DNA from: Malurus cyaneus samueli
Lineage: Eukaryota > Chordata > Aves > Passeriformes > Maluridae
Assembly (NCBI GenBank): GCA_009741485.1
Contig: CM019219.1
Coordinates: 2,021,998-2,085,997, forward strand
Length of the DNA stretch: 64,000 bases
Direction: 5' to 3'
This document shows, piece after piece, positions 11,271 to 23,451 of this stretch. The notes under the pieces are model-generated. The model saw only the letters and a program-made list of their open reading frames with translations, ran no database searches and was not told the DNA's origin. Made by a program: the position numbers and the translations under genes. Each line of letters begins with the position of its first letter. The stretch's first letter is position 1.

Positions 11271-13459
11271 CACGCTACCTCCTCTTGTGTTGCTTTTTCT
11301 TGTCCTTTCTCTGGTTGTTTTCTGTTTCCTCTGATATGGATATCCTTCTGAAGCTTTCAGCTGCGGAGATCCCACATATGCCATTTCCTGGTTTTGTTAC
11401 ACCAAAACTGGGGGGATGTTTAATTGGAGTGTTGTACATCCTTCTTTGTGGTTCCAAGCAGTGATTCCCTGAGTTCTCTTCCGTGGCTTGCAGGATCTGA
11501 ACCTGGGAAATTTTGGTAGCACGTCTCAATGCCATATAATCACAGAAGTCTGTGCACCATTTATGGGAAGTCCATGTTGAGGTTTATCTGTGACTTACTA
11601 AATTTTTTTCAAGAAATCATTTTTTTTTTCATTTTGTGTCTTCTTGGTTTTATGTGTTTCAATTGGTATTTGAAAAGGTCTGAACATGAACTACAGAATT
11701 GCGATTTTAAAGATTTCTAACAAAAAGGAATCTCTCTTGAACCCATATGGAGGTTGTGGGTTGTTCCTTCCAGGTGTGATTTGTGGATTGGTTGATTCAA
11801 GAGGAGTACATCTATGCTTGGAATGAGATGGTGCTGAGAAGTTATCATTTCCATAGGTGATGATTTCTGTCTGAGGCTCAGGAAATTCCCGTCCAGTATA
11901 AGACAGTTGGGCTTGGGATTGTGGAATGGTTTTGGCCTTCACTTTGTCAATATTTTTTTATCTCCACATTGATTGACAGCGGCTTTTACTGGGACTTTGG
12001 CTCTGAACTTGCTGAGAGAAAAGCTGGGGAGGTGCTTTAGCACCGTGAAACCCCAGAGGGGGAAAGGACAAGGTGGTGAATTTGAACAAGCACCTGAAAT
12101 TTGAATGAATTAACGGGAGCTGCAGCTTTGCCTTTGTGAGGAATCCCCATTTCTCTCTGCCAACACTTGTATTTACACGGAATCAGTGAGTTTGGGATGG
12201 ATAAAGGCTGCGGGAATGTCCTGGCAGATGAGGAGAAATAGGGGTGCCCTGTGGCTGTTCCCTTTCCATGGTTTGGGGGGACAGTGTGGGAGCCACTGGG
12301 GTTGGCCAGACCCCTCCATGGCTTGGGACTTCACGTGCAGGCAGGAAAGTTTGAGGTCAAATCCTTCAAAGCAGTTGTCCCTACAATAATTAGAGGGCAA
12401 ACTGTGGGTGACTTGGCTCCAGCACACAGACGAGCGAGCAGAGTGGGAAGAGGGGGTGGAAATCCGGTTCCTTATGGCTCAGAATTCCCAAAGAGCCAAG
12501 CTGAAGCTCTAAGGTTACACTCACACTGATGATTTTAGCTCTGTGTGAAGTTTGTGTCAGCTGCTTGTCTCTGTGGTGTCTTTAGGTGCCTTCATGGGGC
12601 TTTAGATGTCCAGTTTGGGCAGCTGTGGTGGTTCCTGCAGCTCAGCTGAATTTTGGATTTGCTTTCCTGTATCTTCTGCTCCTCTTTCTAACATATCTGT
12701 AACTTGTTCTCTTCCAGCCACAGCCAGTGTGCTCAGTGAGCTTCCCCTGCCTTAATTCCACTTTTTCCTGGGGAAGCACAGCCCAGCTTTAGCCCTGCCA
12801 GAGCTTGTGCTGCTCTCTTGGTTGTGGAGGTGCTGAAAATTCCAGCGTTTCATTTCCACACCGGCCATGCTCCTGGTCAGGCTGGCACGAGTCTCCCTGG
12901 GCATGCTGGAGCCCTGCAGGGCATCCTGACCCTGCCAGGACATCCTGATTGTTCCATAAAAACGTGCTTAGTCATTAACAGAAGTTTGAGTTATGATATG
13001 ACTGAGAATTGTCTTTGAAATGCGGCAAGCATGCGGGTCTGCCTGAGTTACAGGTCTGTTGTTAAAGAGAAATTGTCAGGTTGAGGGTTAGACAACTTGA
13101 AATTAGCCTTGTTGCTCGTTGTTTAATTCCAGTTTTTATGGTTTTACTGTTGCCCTTCTGGTTTTCAGTCCTGCTCTAGATTCCCAGACAAAAAGGAAAG
13201 GGAACAGGAGTGCTGGCCTCAACCAGGCCAAATGAGCTCTGCTGTCCTTGTGGAGTGGGATATGGAGCAAGATAAGATCTTATCCTACAAACTCAGTTAA
13301 ATACCTTAAAATCTACCCCTGTGTAAGGTTTTTGTGGTCAAGACTTTCCTGCACCTGCAGGGCTGTGGACAGGTAAACTCTGAATTTGTGTGTGTAAACT
13401 TTTAAACTCTTTTAAACATTGTGTGTTAGCTGGAGAAACAGCAGAAAAAGGAAAAGTTA

Positions 13460-13625
13460 CAATGATAGAATGGTTTGGATTGGAAGGGACCTTAAAAGCC
13501 ATCCAGTGCCACCCCTGCCCTGGCAGGGACACCTCCCACTGTCCCAGGCTGCTCCCAGCCCTGTAACCTGGCCTGGAACATCTCCAGGGATGGAACAGCC
13601 ACAGCTTCTCTGGGTATGGAAAAAT
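13460..13625 (-). mobile_element. CR1 LINE 3' fragment
   Basis: ATAGAATGGTTTGGATTGGA, AGGGACCTTAAAAGCCATCC, CCTGGCAGGGACACCTCCCA, CTGTCCCAGGCTGCTCCCAG and ATGGAACAGCCACAGCTTCT follow in order. This is a well-preserved CR1 on the minus strand, of the songbird-type subfamily that is also seen at 19.5, 46.99 and 56.4 kb. Confidence 0.9.
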
Positions 13626-14140
13626 GGAAATCCTAAAATTGCAGTCCAAAACTCTTTACCTTCAATTAAAATCACTTTCCTCTCAGATTTTAATTTGCTG
13701 GTGATTGCAGCTGCCTTAGGTCTAATGGAAATAAATTGCAGGGGAAGGAATCTTGCCTTGTCTCCTGCTCTAAACCTTTCTCCACACACTCTGTGTTTCA
13801 GAGCTCACTTCTCAACCCTGCCTTCTTTCCAACTGCTGCAGCATTTGAGGCAGATATCTCTGGTGTATGTACAGTCACCCCCTGTGGGATGATTGTGTCC
13901 CTTTCAGGTCCCCTGCAGGTAGCCTGGCACCAGCTGCCACTGCCCATGGGGCTCCAGAGATCCCAAAATCCCGTTTTGGCTCCAGAGATGCCAAAATCCC
14001 CCAGCACAGGAATGTTGTTCCCACTCTCCAGCAATGTTTGCCTCCCTGACCTGCTGCTCTCTGGGAATCTGGCAGGTTCTGCCCTGCTGCTTCCTCGGGA
14101 TTTGTCCAGAGGTCTCTGTGCAGACACAAAGAGCATCCCT

Positions 14141-14191
14141 GAGCTGATGATTGACAGGAGCTGATGATTGACAGGAGCTGATGATTGACAG
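14141..14191. repeat. 17-bp tandem repeat, three exact copies
   Basis: The unit GAGCTGATGATTGACAG is repeated exactly at 14141-14157, 14158-14174 and 14175-14191. Identity of all three copies suggests a recent expansion. Confidence 0.95.
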
Positions 14192-17100
14192 GCTGTGTTT
14201 GGGAGGGCTTTGCACCATTCTGGCAGCCCCAATGGGATTTCTCTGATGACACTGGGGGGCTGTAGGACACCAGGGCTGTGTTTTTCTGTTTATCCCACTG
14301 AGGATGTCTGTTCATCTCTTGTTCCCACTGAGCCGCTCATTTGCCGCCCGTGATGATGAAATTGTGTTCTGAAAAGGCTCAGCTCTTGTTCAGGCTGATT
14401 TGGTCCTGCAGCAGCTTTCCCAGCCCTCCTATCTGCTCCTGACAGATTTATCCCAGCAGAGCTCACCCTGCCAGGACTGGCCAAGGAGCCTGGCTGGGCT
14501 TTGCTTTCCTGCTGTTCCTGAGCCTCCTCGGGTGAGCTGAGCTGCCTTGTGGGACTCACCGGGCTCCTGGTGTGGGTTTCTCTTCACTTGTTCTGGGAGA
14601 GTGTTAAAAAACAGGAATTGCCATTTTCAGGGTGTTTGGAGTGGGTCTGGAATTTTGTCAGGCTCTGCCACGCCAGCTCTATGCCTCACGCAGCGCCCCA
14701 TCCTGCTTAGGGTGCCAGACTGTTCACATTGCAGGGATTTTTTTTTTTTAATTTAATCCTTTTTTCTGATGACTTTCCTTCCTCTACAATCTGAAGTTTT
14801 ACTCCTCATCATCCCAGATCTCACTTTCCCCGTTGCCTGCACTTTGTACCTACATTTCAAGCAGCTTCTCAAATTTCTCCCTGGACAGAAGCACCTCATT
14901 TCTACAGTTTTGGAGAGTTACAGGCCTAAATCACACCTGCAGAGGCTTCTCTTAGGTCCTGCTGAGTCTCCAGGGCAGATCTGTGGCAAAGTAAATTAAA
15001 AAAATTAAATAAGAGTAAATTAAAACCCCACAGTCTGAGTGAGTCTGTGAGAGTTGCAGTTGATTCTTGATAATGACAGTGCAGTCCAAGAGATCAATCC
15101 CTTTTGTTTCTGGTTTACATGAGCAAAGTGCTTCAAATATATTAAAGTTTCATCATTTTGATATCCCACTAAGTGAGAAAAGGGACTCCATCCCATCCAT
15201 CCTCACTCCAGGATGCTGACCCTTCTCTTTTCAGTGTCACACAGGAGTTTGAGGTATCAAACCTCAATATATTGATATGTTGGTATCAAGTGATGTGATT
15301 AACTTCATCATTTAATCAGAAATTAAGCTGCTAAATCCCTTCAGCTCATCCCACTAATTTTTTACACCCCACATAAATGAGTTTGCTGCTTTCCATGACC
15401 CAGAGCTTGGATCAGGAATAGCTTGGAGGCAGGAAATTGTCCTTTCACAAGGTCAGCTCGCTAAAAGCAGTGATTAGAAGAACAAATTCTTTCTTGTCCC
15501 AAATCTATGAAGTAACAAGGCAAGAAGTGAAATGTTTCATGGCTTGTTAGCCGTGCTGGATAATGCACATCAAGGCAGGAAAAGCTGGGTGCAGGATTTG
15601 GCACAAAAGTATCTTTTACTTGTTTATTTTAAGATATTTGTTAAAAGGAACTGTATCAGCCCCTGGAAATTTAGTTTAATAGTATATATCACATGCATTA
15701 AGAGAAAAACCTTCTGACAGTGGTGAAAGTTTGCTGGTTTCTCACTTCTTTTGGATGTGTTCTAACCGTGAAAGCAGCTGGAAGATAAATAAATCTCATG
15801 TAATTGCTTACCTCTGGAAAAGTATATTAAGATACAAACTTCACCAAATCCGAGTATTTACAGGATTGTTTTGATGTTGTAAAACAAAATTAAAAATGGC
15901 AAAATCTGGGCTGTATCATTTAATAGGATATGGGACTGAGTTTTCTTTCCTTTTGTGTTTCAAAAAGCAGAAGGGAGATTTCAGTGACAATAGAGGTGCA
16001 GTTCATTTTCCTCTTTGTGCTGTTGTGGGATGTGAGGAGCAGGTATTCCCCATCCCAACACAAACTCCTGATGGATATAAACTCCATTTCTGGGAGCCTG
16101 CCCACCTGAATTAACCCCTCAGCTGGGTTTGCTGTGCTCTCAGGGTGATTTTTCTCAGAATTTGTGTGTTTGTGACATTCCCACACAGCTCCCACTCCCA
16201 CTCAGAGTTTCTCAGGTGGTTTCACAAAGGAAGGAGAATCCCTCAGTTCAGTCCTGCTGAAGATCCCTCGTGTCGCTGGGGCAGGTTTGTGAATCATTGC
16301 AGAGAGGGTTTGTGCTGCCTCTTCTGAAAAACCAGCAGGAAATTGTGTTTTGGAGAGTAATTTGGAGTTCACTCCGTGGAAGTGGCCTTTCGTGAGGAGG
16401 AGCTGGAGAGGAGCACTGGGGCTGGATTTTCACATAATTCTGTGGATTCACTGCTGAAAAGTCAATGTGTGTTCAGTGCCTTTCTCTCTGCCCTTGGAGC
16501 TCTGTGGATTCCTTGTGCTTGTAAAGCCCAGGTTGTTTTTTCTGTGCCTCAGGAAGGGTTTTTTGTAGGTGCAGAGGGGTGTGAAGCTGAGCTCATCATC
16601 AAATCAAAGATCTGTGGGATTCCTTGGGGAATGAGCAGCAGTTTGGGAAACAGCAGACAGAGCAGGAACATCTGTGCTGAGTTGGGATGGGACATCCTTC
16701 CCTCTGCATCCTGGAAATCCCTGTGGGAAAGGCCCTGTGCCACCCTGGAGGATTTCCATCCATCATTCATCATATCCTGCTGGTTTTCACAACAAGGACT
16801 GACTGGGACAATCCATATGGGGGGATCAGCACTTGGAAAAGCAGCAGTTCAAACAGGATTGGCAGCAGGAGGACACGAGGTCTCCTAAACCACTGTGTCA
16901 CAGACTTTCCAAAGCTCCTTAGGGGTGAAATCTTGCATTTCTGGCTTGCCCTCCTCTGTGAACTCCAAGCCCTGAGCTGTTCCACGGGAAATCTCTGGAT
17001 CCAGCCCCGTGCCCTGTTGTGCTGAAATGCCCTTTGGGTCACAGCTTCACTGCTTTATTCCTCTATATTTTGAAATGGGGGGAAAAAAAAAAGGAAAATA

Positions 17101-17626
17101 AAGACAGCTCTGTCTTTGGGCTGGTCCTGAATAGTAATTCCTCAGTCAAACATAACAGCATCTGAAATAAGGCTGGACAGCTGTTTCCCAAATATATCCC
17201 AGTATATATTCTATACACATCATAAAGCTGGGTTTTGGCTTTCCAAAACCTTCTGCAGGCTCCCTGCCCCCTCCAAGCACTGTTCTTCCAGCCCCACTTG
17301 TCACATTGTGTTCTGGAGAACAGGGAGGATATTGAGATAGGCTGGCTCCTTTCCTGGACTGCATTTTGAGATGGATTTTGTAGAACCAAGGCCCTGATCC
17401 TGCTGCTGTTCCTTGTGCTTTAATCACACCGTGCTCTCCCCAGATTGCTCTGGTGGCATTTTCCATCAGCAGGAGTTGCTCTCTGTGATGAGCAGAGTTT
17501 TATCTGCAAACAGGACCCACCCAACCTGGATTTGCTGCAGCACAGCCCCAGTGAGGGATGTAGCAGCATCCCAATTGGAGAAATAGATTTTTAGGAATTA
17601 GGAGGAACAAAAGCTGTTTTTGCAAG

Positions 17627-17800
17627 GCTGGGTTTTTTTTAAATTTGGGGTTTTTTTGTCTTTTTTTTTTTTTTTTTTTCCCTTTTTTTTCCTCTTTTGG
17701 GTTTTTGGTGGGCGTTGTGTGTTTGTTTTTTTTTTGGTTTTTTTTTGGTTTTTTTTTGTTTGTTTTTGTTTTGTTTTGTTTGGTTTATTTTGAGACCTGT
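17627..17800. repeat. T-rich and GT-rich low-complexity tract
   Basis: Long T runs are broken by GG, CCC and GTTT words (TTTTGTTTTGTTTTGTTTGG and similar). The plus strand is a poly-T tract of about 170 bp with no coding content. Confidence 0.9.
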
Positions 17801-18190
17801 CAACTGTGATATCTCCCTTTTAATTTTCCAGCAAATGCCTTTTTGGCATGTGTTATCTGCCCAGAAACGCTCGGTGCAGAGACATCATTTTGTACTCCAG
17901 CCACGACATTACTCTCGATGAGAACTGAAAAGTTATATAGATATTACACCAATATATAAACCATGTGTGTTAGAAAGACAAGTTCAGTTTTGAAATATTT
18001 GCCTTAGCTATGCTTTTCACTTTCAATCCGTGCCAAACATGTGCTTGAATGACTGATGGAGTCATATGGTTCCCTGAATAAAGCACTTTATTGTGCACAG
18101 ACTTGGAGCCTTCCAACAGTTGTATTACAGAAGCTTGAAGATTAAGATGATCCAACTGCTTAGGGGGTATGTTCCACCAGGAACATTTTA

Positions 18191-18213
18191 TTTTTTTTTT
18201 TTTTTTTTTTTTT
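18191..18213. repeat. Poly-T tract of 23 bases
   Basis: An uninterrupted run of T is followed by GCCCCCC. It produces an artefactual run of phenylalanine or lysine in the open frames across it. Confidence 0.9.
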
Positions 18214-19409
18214 GCCCCCCTTCTCTATTTTTTGTCTTTCCCTGTGCCATTGGTTTGTTCAGCTGGTGGGATGGTGACAGCAGAGAGGAGAACAGCAAGT
18301 CACCTTCAAATTCCAGTTTTGCCTCTCCTTCACATGGAAATGGTGAACACATGGCATATCCCAGGGAGTTTGTGAGATTTTGGGTGAGAGGGCTGTTCCC
18401 TAACACTGATTACTCCATCAGCAAAATTCGATTTAGGGATGGAGTAACTGTGCACGAGCCAGCGATGACAGGAGGTAGATCTGAGAATTATAAACCCCAA
18501 ATATTCAAAGCTGTGTTTTTGATGTTCAGTTAATGGGGATCAGGGAATCTCAACCCCGTTCCTCATCCTGGAGCTGGATCAGTGGTGATGCTGCAGAGCT
18601 TCATCTTTACAGCCCCATCAACTGCATGCAGACAGGATCTTTTTCCATCAGAAGCCAAAAGAACAGAAAATTAAATTCAGAAATGCGTGGAGTCATCATG
18701 CTGCTGCCTCTCCTCAGGCTCTATCCAAGACCTTTGCTGACTTTTCGTGTTTTGGAAGTTTTTGTACACGAGCAGTAATTCTGCAGTGTGGAGGAAAAGA
18801 GGAGCTTTTCCTTCAAGCTCAAGAAGATCCATGGAATTAGTTGCTTTCCAAAGGGTTACTTGTGCTTAAATGCCTGAGGTCTTGGGTTTGGGAATTTGGG
18901 AGAAGAGAGAAAACAAGCAAAACTCTGTGTTTAGTTTTTCTTTTTTTTTTTTTTTTATTACTTATTTTCCAAGCAGGCCATGAAAGGACTTTTTTTTTCT
19001 GGGTTTTCTATGAAGAATCAATGTGCTGCTTAGATGAGCAAAGGTTAGCTGGGAAAATAATTCACGATTTTGAACTAATAAAAACTTTACTGAGAGAGAT
19101 AAGAGTTTTTTACTTATGCACAGCCAAATCTTGCCCAGGCTTTTGTGCTTTTAAAGAAAGGAGGGCAGAGGCTGGCACTGTGCTGCCTTTTGTGAAGCTC
19201 TGCAAGTGCTGTCGGTGGGATAATGGGAAGCATCTTATCAGTGATTTTTGTCCTTTCTTTTGAGAGGTGTCTCTGTCCTCAGCTGGTGGTTGATGGAAAA
19301 TTTAAGCTGTTGCTTTTTTGACCCCCGTGCAAGTCACAGGATTTTCTTTGTTTAACTGGAAATCTTGTACTGGCTTATTTTGAAGCATTTTCACATTTAG
19401 TGTCAGATA

Positions 19410-19508
19410 TAATTTTAATTTATTTTTTTATAGTTCATTTTTAATTATTCATAATATAATTAATACTATTATATGTAATAAATAATATATTATTATTTAA
19501 TTATATTA
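19410..19508. repeat. A+T-rich low-complexity patch
   Basis: The patch consists almost entirely of A and T (TAATATAATTAATACTATTA and similar) and directly abuts the 5' side of a CR1 insertion at 19508. No gene is seen in it. Confidence 0.85.
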
Positions 19509-19648
19509 GGGAGGTTGTAGGCCAGGTTGGATGGGGTTTGGAGCAGCCTGGGACAGTGGGACGCGCCCTTTTCACCATGGCAGGGGTGGGATGGGATGGG
19601 ATTTAAGGTCCTTCTGAACCCAAACCATCCTGGGATTCTCTGATCCAT
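19508..19648 (+). mobile_element. CR1 LINE 3' end, plus strand
   Basis: AGGCCAGGTTGGATGGGGTT, TGGAGCAGCCTGGGACAGTG, CCATGGCAGGGGTGGGATGG, GATTTAAGGTCCTTCTGAAC and a tail ending GGGATTCTCTGATCC. This is the plus-strand 3' end of an avian CR1, 5'-truncated as is usual. Confidence 0.9.
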
Positions 19649-19984
19649 GTTTGTTATTTTGTGTGGGACCAGAGCATGTCTGTCCACCAAGGGAAGGGAG
19701 CTCAGCATCCAGCTGACTTTTCCATCAATCTTTTGTTGTCCTTCATTTATTGTCCACCATTTATTGTCCTCCACTTCATCCCTTTGCAGCCAGAGCTGCT
19801 CAGCACTGGGACCGTTCACCTCTTTGTTTATCACGAGGACGAATAAATTGCCTTGTCTCAATAAAAACTCATTAATTTTCAGTAAATGCAAATCTGGAGG
19901 GAGTCTGGGCTTTTTCAGGAGGGGAAAAAAATATCTCGGCCGCCAAGCGAGGATATCACATCGCATTGTTGGGGTTTATTTCAG

Positions 19985-20130
19985 CTTGGAGGAGCTGAAA
20001 CACAAAGCAAAAAAAGATGAAAACCATCCTTAACTTCTTTGCCAACAAGTCCTTGTACGAGGCAGAGAAGTTGTACAAGTACACGGCAGATAAAAAATAT
20101 TTAAGCCACACAAAAGTCCCTGACAGGTAA
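19985..20130 (+). other. Exon-like segment with a 37-codon small ORF
   Basis: A splice-acceptor-like sequence (GGGGTTTATTTCAG) ends at 19984 and a donor-like CAG|GTAACA lies at 20127, bracketing 142 bp. From an ATG at 20017 a small ORF reads MKTILNFFANKSLYEAEKLY and continues for 17 more residues to a TAA at 20128 if unspliced. All three frames crossing from the acceptor contain a stop, so it cannot be an internal coding exon of the ADAM gene. I do not recognise the peptide. It could be a first coding exon of another transcript, a non-coding exon, or a conserved non-coding element that looks like an exon by chance. Confidence 0.2.
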
Positions 20131-23100
20131 CATCAACTCCCCTCGCTATTTGTACAAAGTAGCTTTTATATTATTGGGGGGTGAAAAAAGAATAAAGGGT
20201 GCTGCATCAGCTCGTGGATCAAAAGCCTTACCTTCAGTGCAGGCTGAAAATAGAAAGCAGACAGACACAACTGTGAGGTTTTTCATGTGAAAAAGTGGGA
20301 GACGAGCTGGACAGGATTCCAGTGAAATGGAAAATAAAGAGGTGAGTGAGGAGGTGCGTGTGACACAGAAGATAGCAAACCTGGGGCTAATAGAACTTTC
20401 TGGTGTTGCAGATGGCCTGATTTCCTCCTCCTCTCCTGACAGATTTCCATTCTCTGATTTCAATTATTACACTATTTATATTGCCGTAGTGCCGAGAGTC
20501 CCTGTAGGGAAGAGGCCTCGTTATTAATGTAACACAAACAACCCTAATGGTTCAGCTTCAAAGAAATCCTCCTGGAAATGGGGGAAGGAGCTGCAGAGTG
20601 GCACAGAGGAGGCACCAGCAGGGCTGAGTGCACCAGGAGCTGTGGCTCTGGGGGCTCAGGAGGTGTTTGGGGTGATGGGATCAAGATCCCATCTCCATGT
20701 GCTCTTCTTCCATACCCCAGGATGCTCCCTGTGAGAGCTGGGATGGTGCTGCTGGAATTGGGATCCCAAAGGCAACAGGAGAGAGCTGGGGATGTGTTTG
20801 GTTCAGGCTGGGTGAAGGATCCTCCCTGGGATCAATCCCGTGGTGACCCCGGCTCTCCAAGGCTGCCAGGAGCTGTCTCACCTCTGTACCCACCTGGCTT
20901 TGCCCCATTTTTTCAAATTTCCTGCACTATTCCTGCTTTATTTCTTTGGCCTGACTCTCTCCTTACATTTCTTGTGGGTTTTTCTCCTGATTTTAGATCT
21001 TCCTCTCCCATGCCTGTGCCCCATTGCTCAGTGACCTTTGGGTCCCACTCTGATAGATAAATGTGGGTTGCTCTTCATGGCTGGGATCCCTTCTTTTCTA
21101 CCCCATGTTCTTTGAAGCTTTGCAATCAGGCTACACAAACCTGTTTAAAGGATTTAACCTCTTCCTCATGCTTATTTTTTATTTAAAGACTGGCATAGAG
21201 TTCATTTATCAGAGTTTATTTATCACCTGTATAAGTTTCTTTATTTTGTAGTCTTACAGAAATTTACCTAGTCCATAAATACAATGAAATTCAGTGAGAA
21301 AACCATTATTTGATGTACAAAAGACACTGGGCTGTGTTTGTATCTCACTGAGGGCAGCTGGGAGTTAAGCAAGTGCACGATGCCTGTGCCCAAATTCTCT
21401 CCAGAATGAGGCCCAAAATTGGGCTGCAGTGCTTCCTCTGCCTTCCACAGGAAGCTGCGATTTTTATCACACCCAATAATTTAAATAAAACCATCCAGAT
21501 AAGCAGCCAAGGATCTGGCTCAAGGAAAGCAACTCGACAGAAATTGATCTCGTGTTTTATAAACGCTGCGGCTTCAGAAGAGTTTGCAAAGCCTAGAGCT
21601 TGTCTGCTTTGTTTCCCCCCAAATAAATCATCTTTTCCAATAAAGATATAACTGCTGCCTATAAACCTGTCTTGATGGCTGTCTCCAGACTATCAACACT
21701 TCTGCACAATGAGCGTTTTCAGCAGAGAAAAGAGCACGTGTGGAAGATTAAATTTGCTCATTGTGGAATTACATTGTTATGCACCACGAGCATCACTTTG
21801 TTGGGATGGAACAGAAACAGGAGTGGCAGAATTGAACCACACTTCCAGTGGATTTTTTCCCCTTTTCCCATTGTGTTTTTATAGCTGCTGCTCTTTCAGA
21901 CTGGGCTGGCTGTTTAGGAAATAACACATCTGTGCACAAGTGCTGAGCCCTCCCTTTTCCCTTCTGTTTTGGGCGATGTTGGGAAGTTCATCCTTTGCAG
22001 AATTGACAGGAAAGGCACTAGGAGGAGGATCAGAGAGTCTTGGATGCCTCCTGGTGTCACCAGGGCAGCTCTGTGGTGTCAGGCCACGTGGAACCCACAC
22101 AGAAAAAACATCCAAGGGAGGATGAGGATCCTCTATGGGGTTCTGCAAACTTAAAATGCAAATCCTACAAAATAACAGAAGGGCCTGAGTCATTTAATTT
22201 GGGTGGTTGGGATTGCTCCAGTGAGCCCTGAGAAAGGAGAGCAGGGCTGGAGCCAAACTTGTCTCATTTTGCTGAGATATGATTCATAAATTCCTGCTCA
22301 GAGCAGGGAGCTTCCTGCCTGATAAGGAGAATAAAGGGGCTGAGGGTCTGTCTGGACCCTCCCAGGCTGATAAATGGTGTCTCATGAGCTTCCCCAGGGG
22401 GAACCAAGTGGTGGATCAGGTTTGGATCATCTCTCTTGAGGACTGACCCTGTGTCCTCCCAGCCCTCTGTCACCTGGGCTGCATTAGGGGGTGTAAGAGC
22501 TCTGCATGACAAACAACTTTCCTCTCTCCAATATATTTCACCTTTTCATCTTTATTTTTCAGTGTGTTTTAGATGAAATGTTGTAATTTTCAAAGCATGT
22601 TGGAAAATACCAGACTTTTCTTCTGCTCACTTTGCTTTAACCACAGTGACAGCACAGGTGTTTTTAAACCAGTTCTAACAGAGACTAAATGGGGGTAATT
22701 CTGCTCAGAATGTAACTCTTGATCCTCAGAGAGCATCAGCTGAGCACAGAGAGTGTGGCAAAACCCCACCTGGATGCTGTCCCTGTCTTCCCTTTGATTT
22801 ATTCTCAATTCTTTTTCCAGCTCCTGTTCTGTAATATTGGTTTTAGGGCCCTGCCCTGACAATGCCATTGGTGTATTTAGGGAGAGGAAAACCCTTGATA
22901 AATGCTGCATGCAAACAGCTTTTGGACCTGCTGCTGTGAATTGAAGTCCTGTGCCTGTGTGGGAGCAGAGTGTTATTTCAGTGAGAGTTTATTTTCTCTT
23001 CCAGACCTTTTTTTTTCCCCCACTAATGAGAATGTGAATCCTTAATGATGACATCCTGATATCTCTGCTCCTTGTGTGTATTCTCTGTCTCCTGATCAAC

Positions 23101-23317
23101 CTCCAGCTTTTCCCCCTGAACCCTGAGAGAAATCAGAGATATCCCTCAAACCTGTGCAGGTTTTGATGCTGACATTACAAGCCCACGGTGGTTTCATGTT
23201 TAATCTTCTTCCTGAATGATTTCCTTTACAAATGTGCTGCCAATTCCCTTAAATAACAAGGTTCACCTGGTCAGATGCTCCTCCCAGCTAACCCAGAGTG
23301 CTTTTCCCTGTCCTTAG

Positions 23318-23451
23318 GTGAGGATGTGGACAGCAGAGTGGATTCCTCGAGGCTGCAGATGTCAAAGCACCAGGCCAAAGATTATGAGATAACAATTCCC
23401 TTCCTTCTGAATGGAGAACAGTGGAGACCAGCAAATGGCATTTATTCAAAG
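23318..23451 (+). CDS. ADAM12: ADAM metalloprotease exon 2: start of prodomain (ADAM12-like)
   Basis: The 134-nt exon completes the split glycine codon and adds 44 residues, beginning EDVDSRVDSS and ending NGEQWRPANG then IYSK. The acceptor is a good pyrimidine tract ending TTTTCCCTGTCCTTAG, with a branch-point-like CTAAC upstream at about 23288. The donor is AAG|GTTAGT in phase 0. The segment DYEITIPFLL resembles the first beta strand of reprolysin prodomains (compare YEI.TP in ADAM9), NGEQW resembles the ADAM33 prodomain, and the terminal SK matches the ADAM12 SK|NHP junction. In this family the prodomain keeps the zinc protease inactive until furin cleavage in the Golgi. The oddity is downstream: the last dozen bases of the exon plus the donor are repeated twice more at 49-bp spacing, so three equal donors compete. 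Only the first keeps the frame open. Confidence 0.75.

Larger units (their letters stand above)
6300..11900. other. Anomalous G+T-rich, CpG-rich intronic block
   Basis: The sequence changes character from about 6.3 to 11.9 kb. CpGs are frequent (about a dozen between 7,021 and 7,260, against none between 46,021 and 46,320). The plus strand is strongly biased to G and T (43 of 60 bases at 8,161-8,220). Words typical of the rest of the intron become rare. No ORF in it resembles a protein I know, and stops are frequent in all frames. The only repeats I can recognise inside are a badly mangled CR1 (9.82-10.07 kb), a CR1 edge at 11.18 kb and possibly scrambled CR1 words at 10.88-10.99 kb. It could be a low-accuracy assembly patch or a very old or foreign insertion. 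Confidence 0.5.
1143..23317 (+). other. Intron 1 of the ADAM gene (22.2 kb)
   Basis: The intron is bounded by GTAAGT at 1143 and TTAG at 23317. It contains CR1 fragments (about 2.03, 5.69, 9.82, 11.18, 13.46 and 19.51 kb), a block of unusual composition (6.3-11.9 kb), T-rich runs near 17.6-17.8 and 18.2 kb, an A+T-rich patch at 19.41-19.51 kb and an exon-like segment at 19,985-20,126. Between these I see ordinary unique intron sequence: 2.3-5.2 kb, 12.0-13.4 kb, 14.2-17.6 kb and 20.2-23.3 kb hold nothing I can name. No internal coding exon could be supported. Confidence 0.65.
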
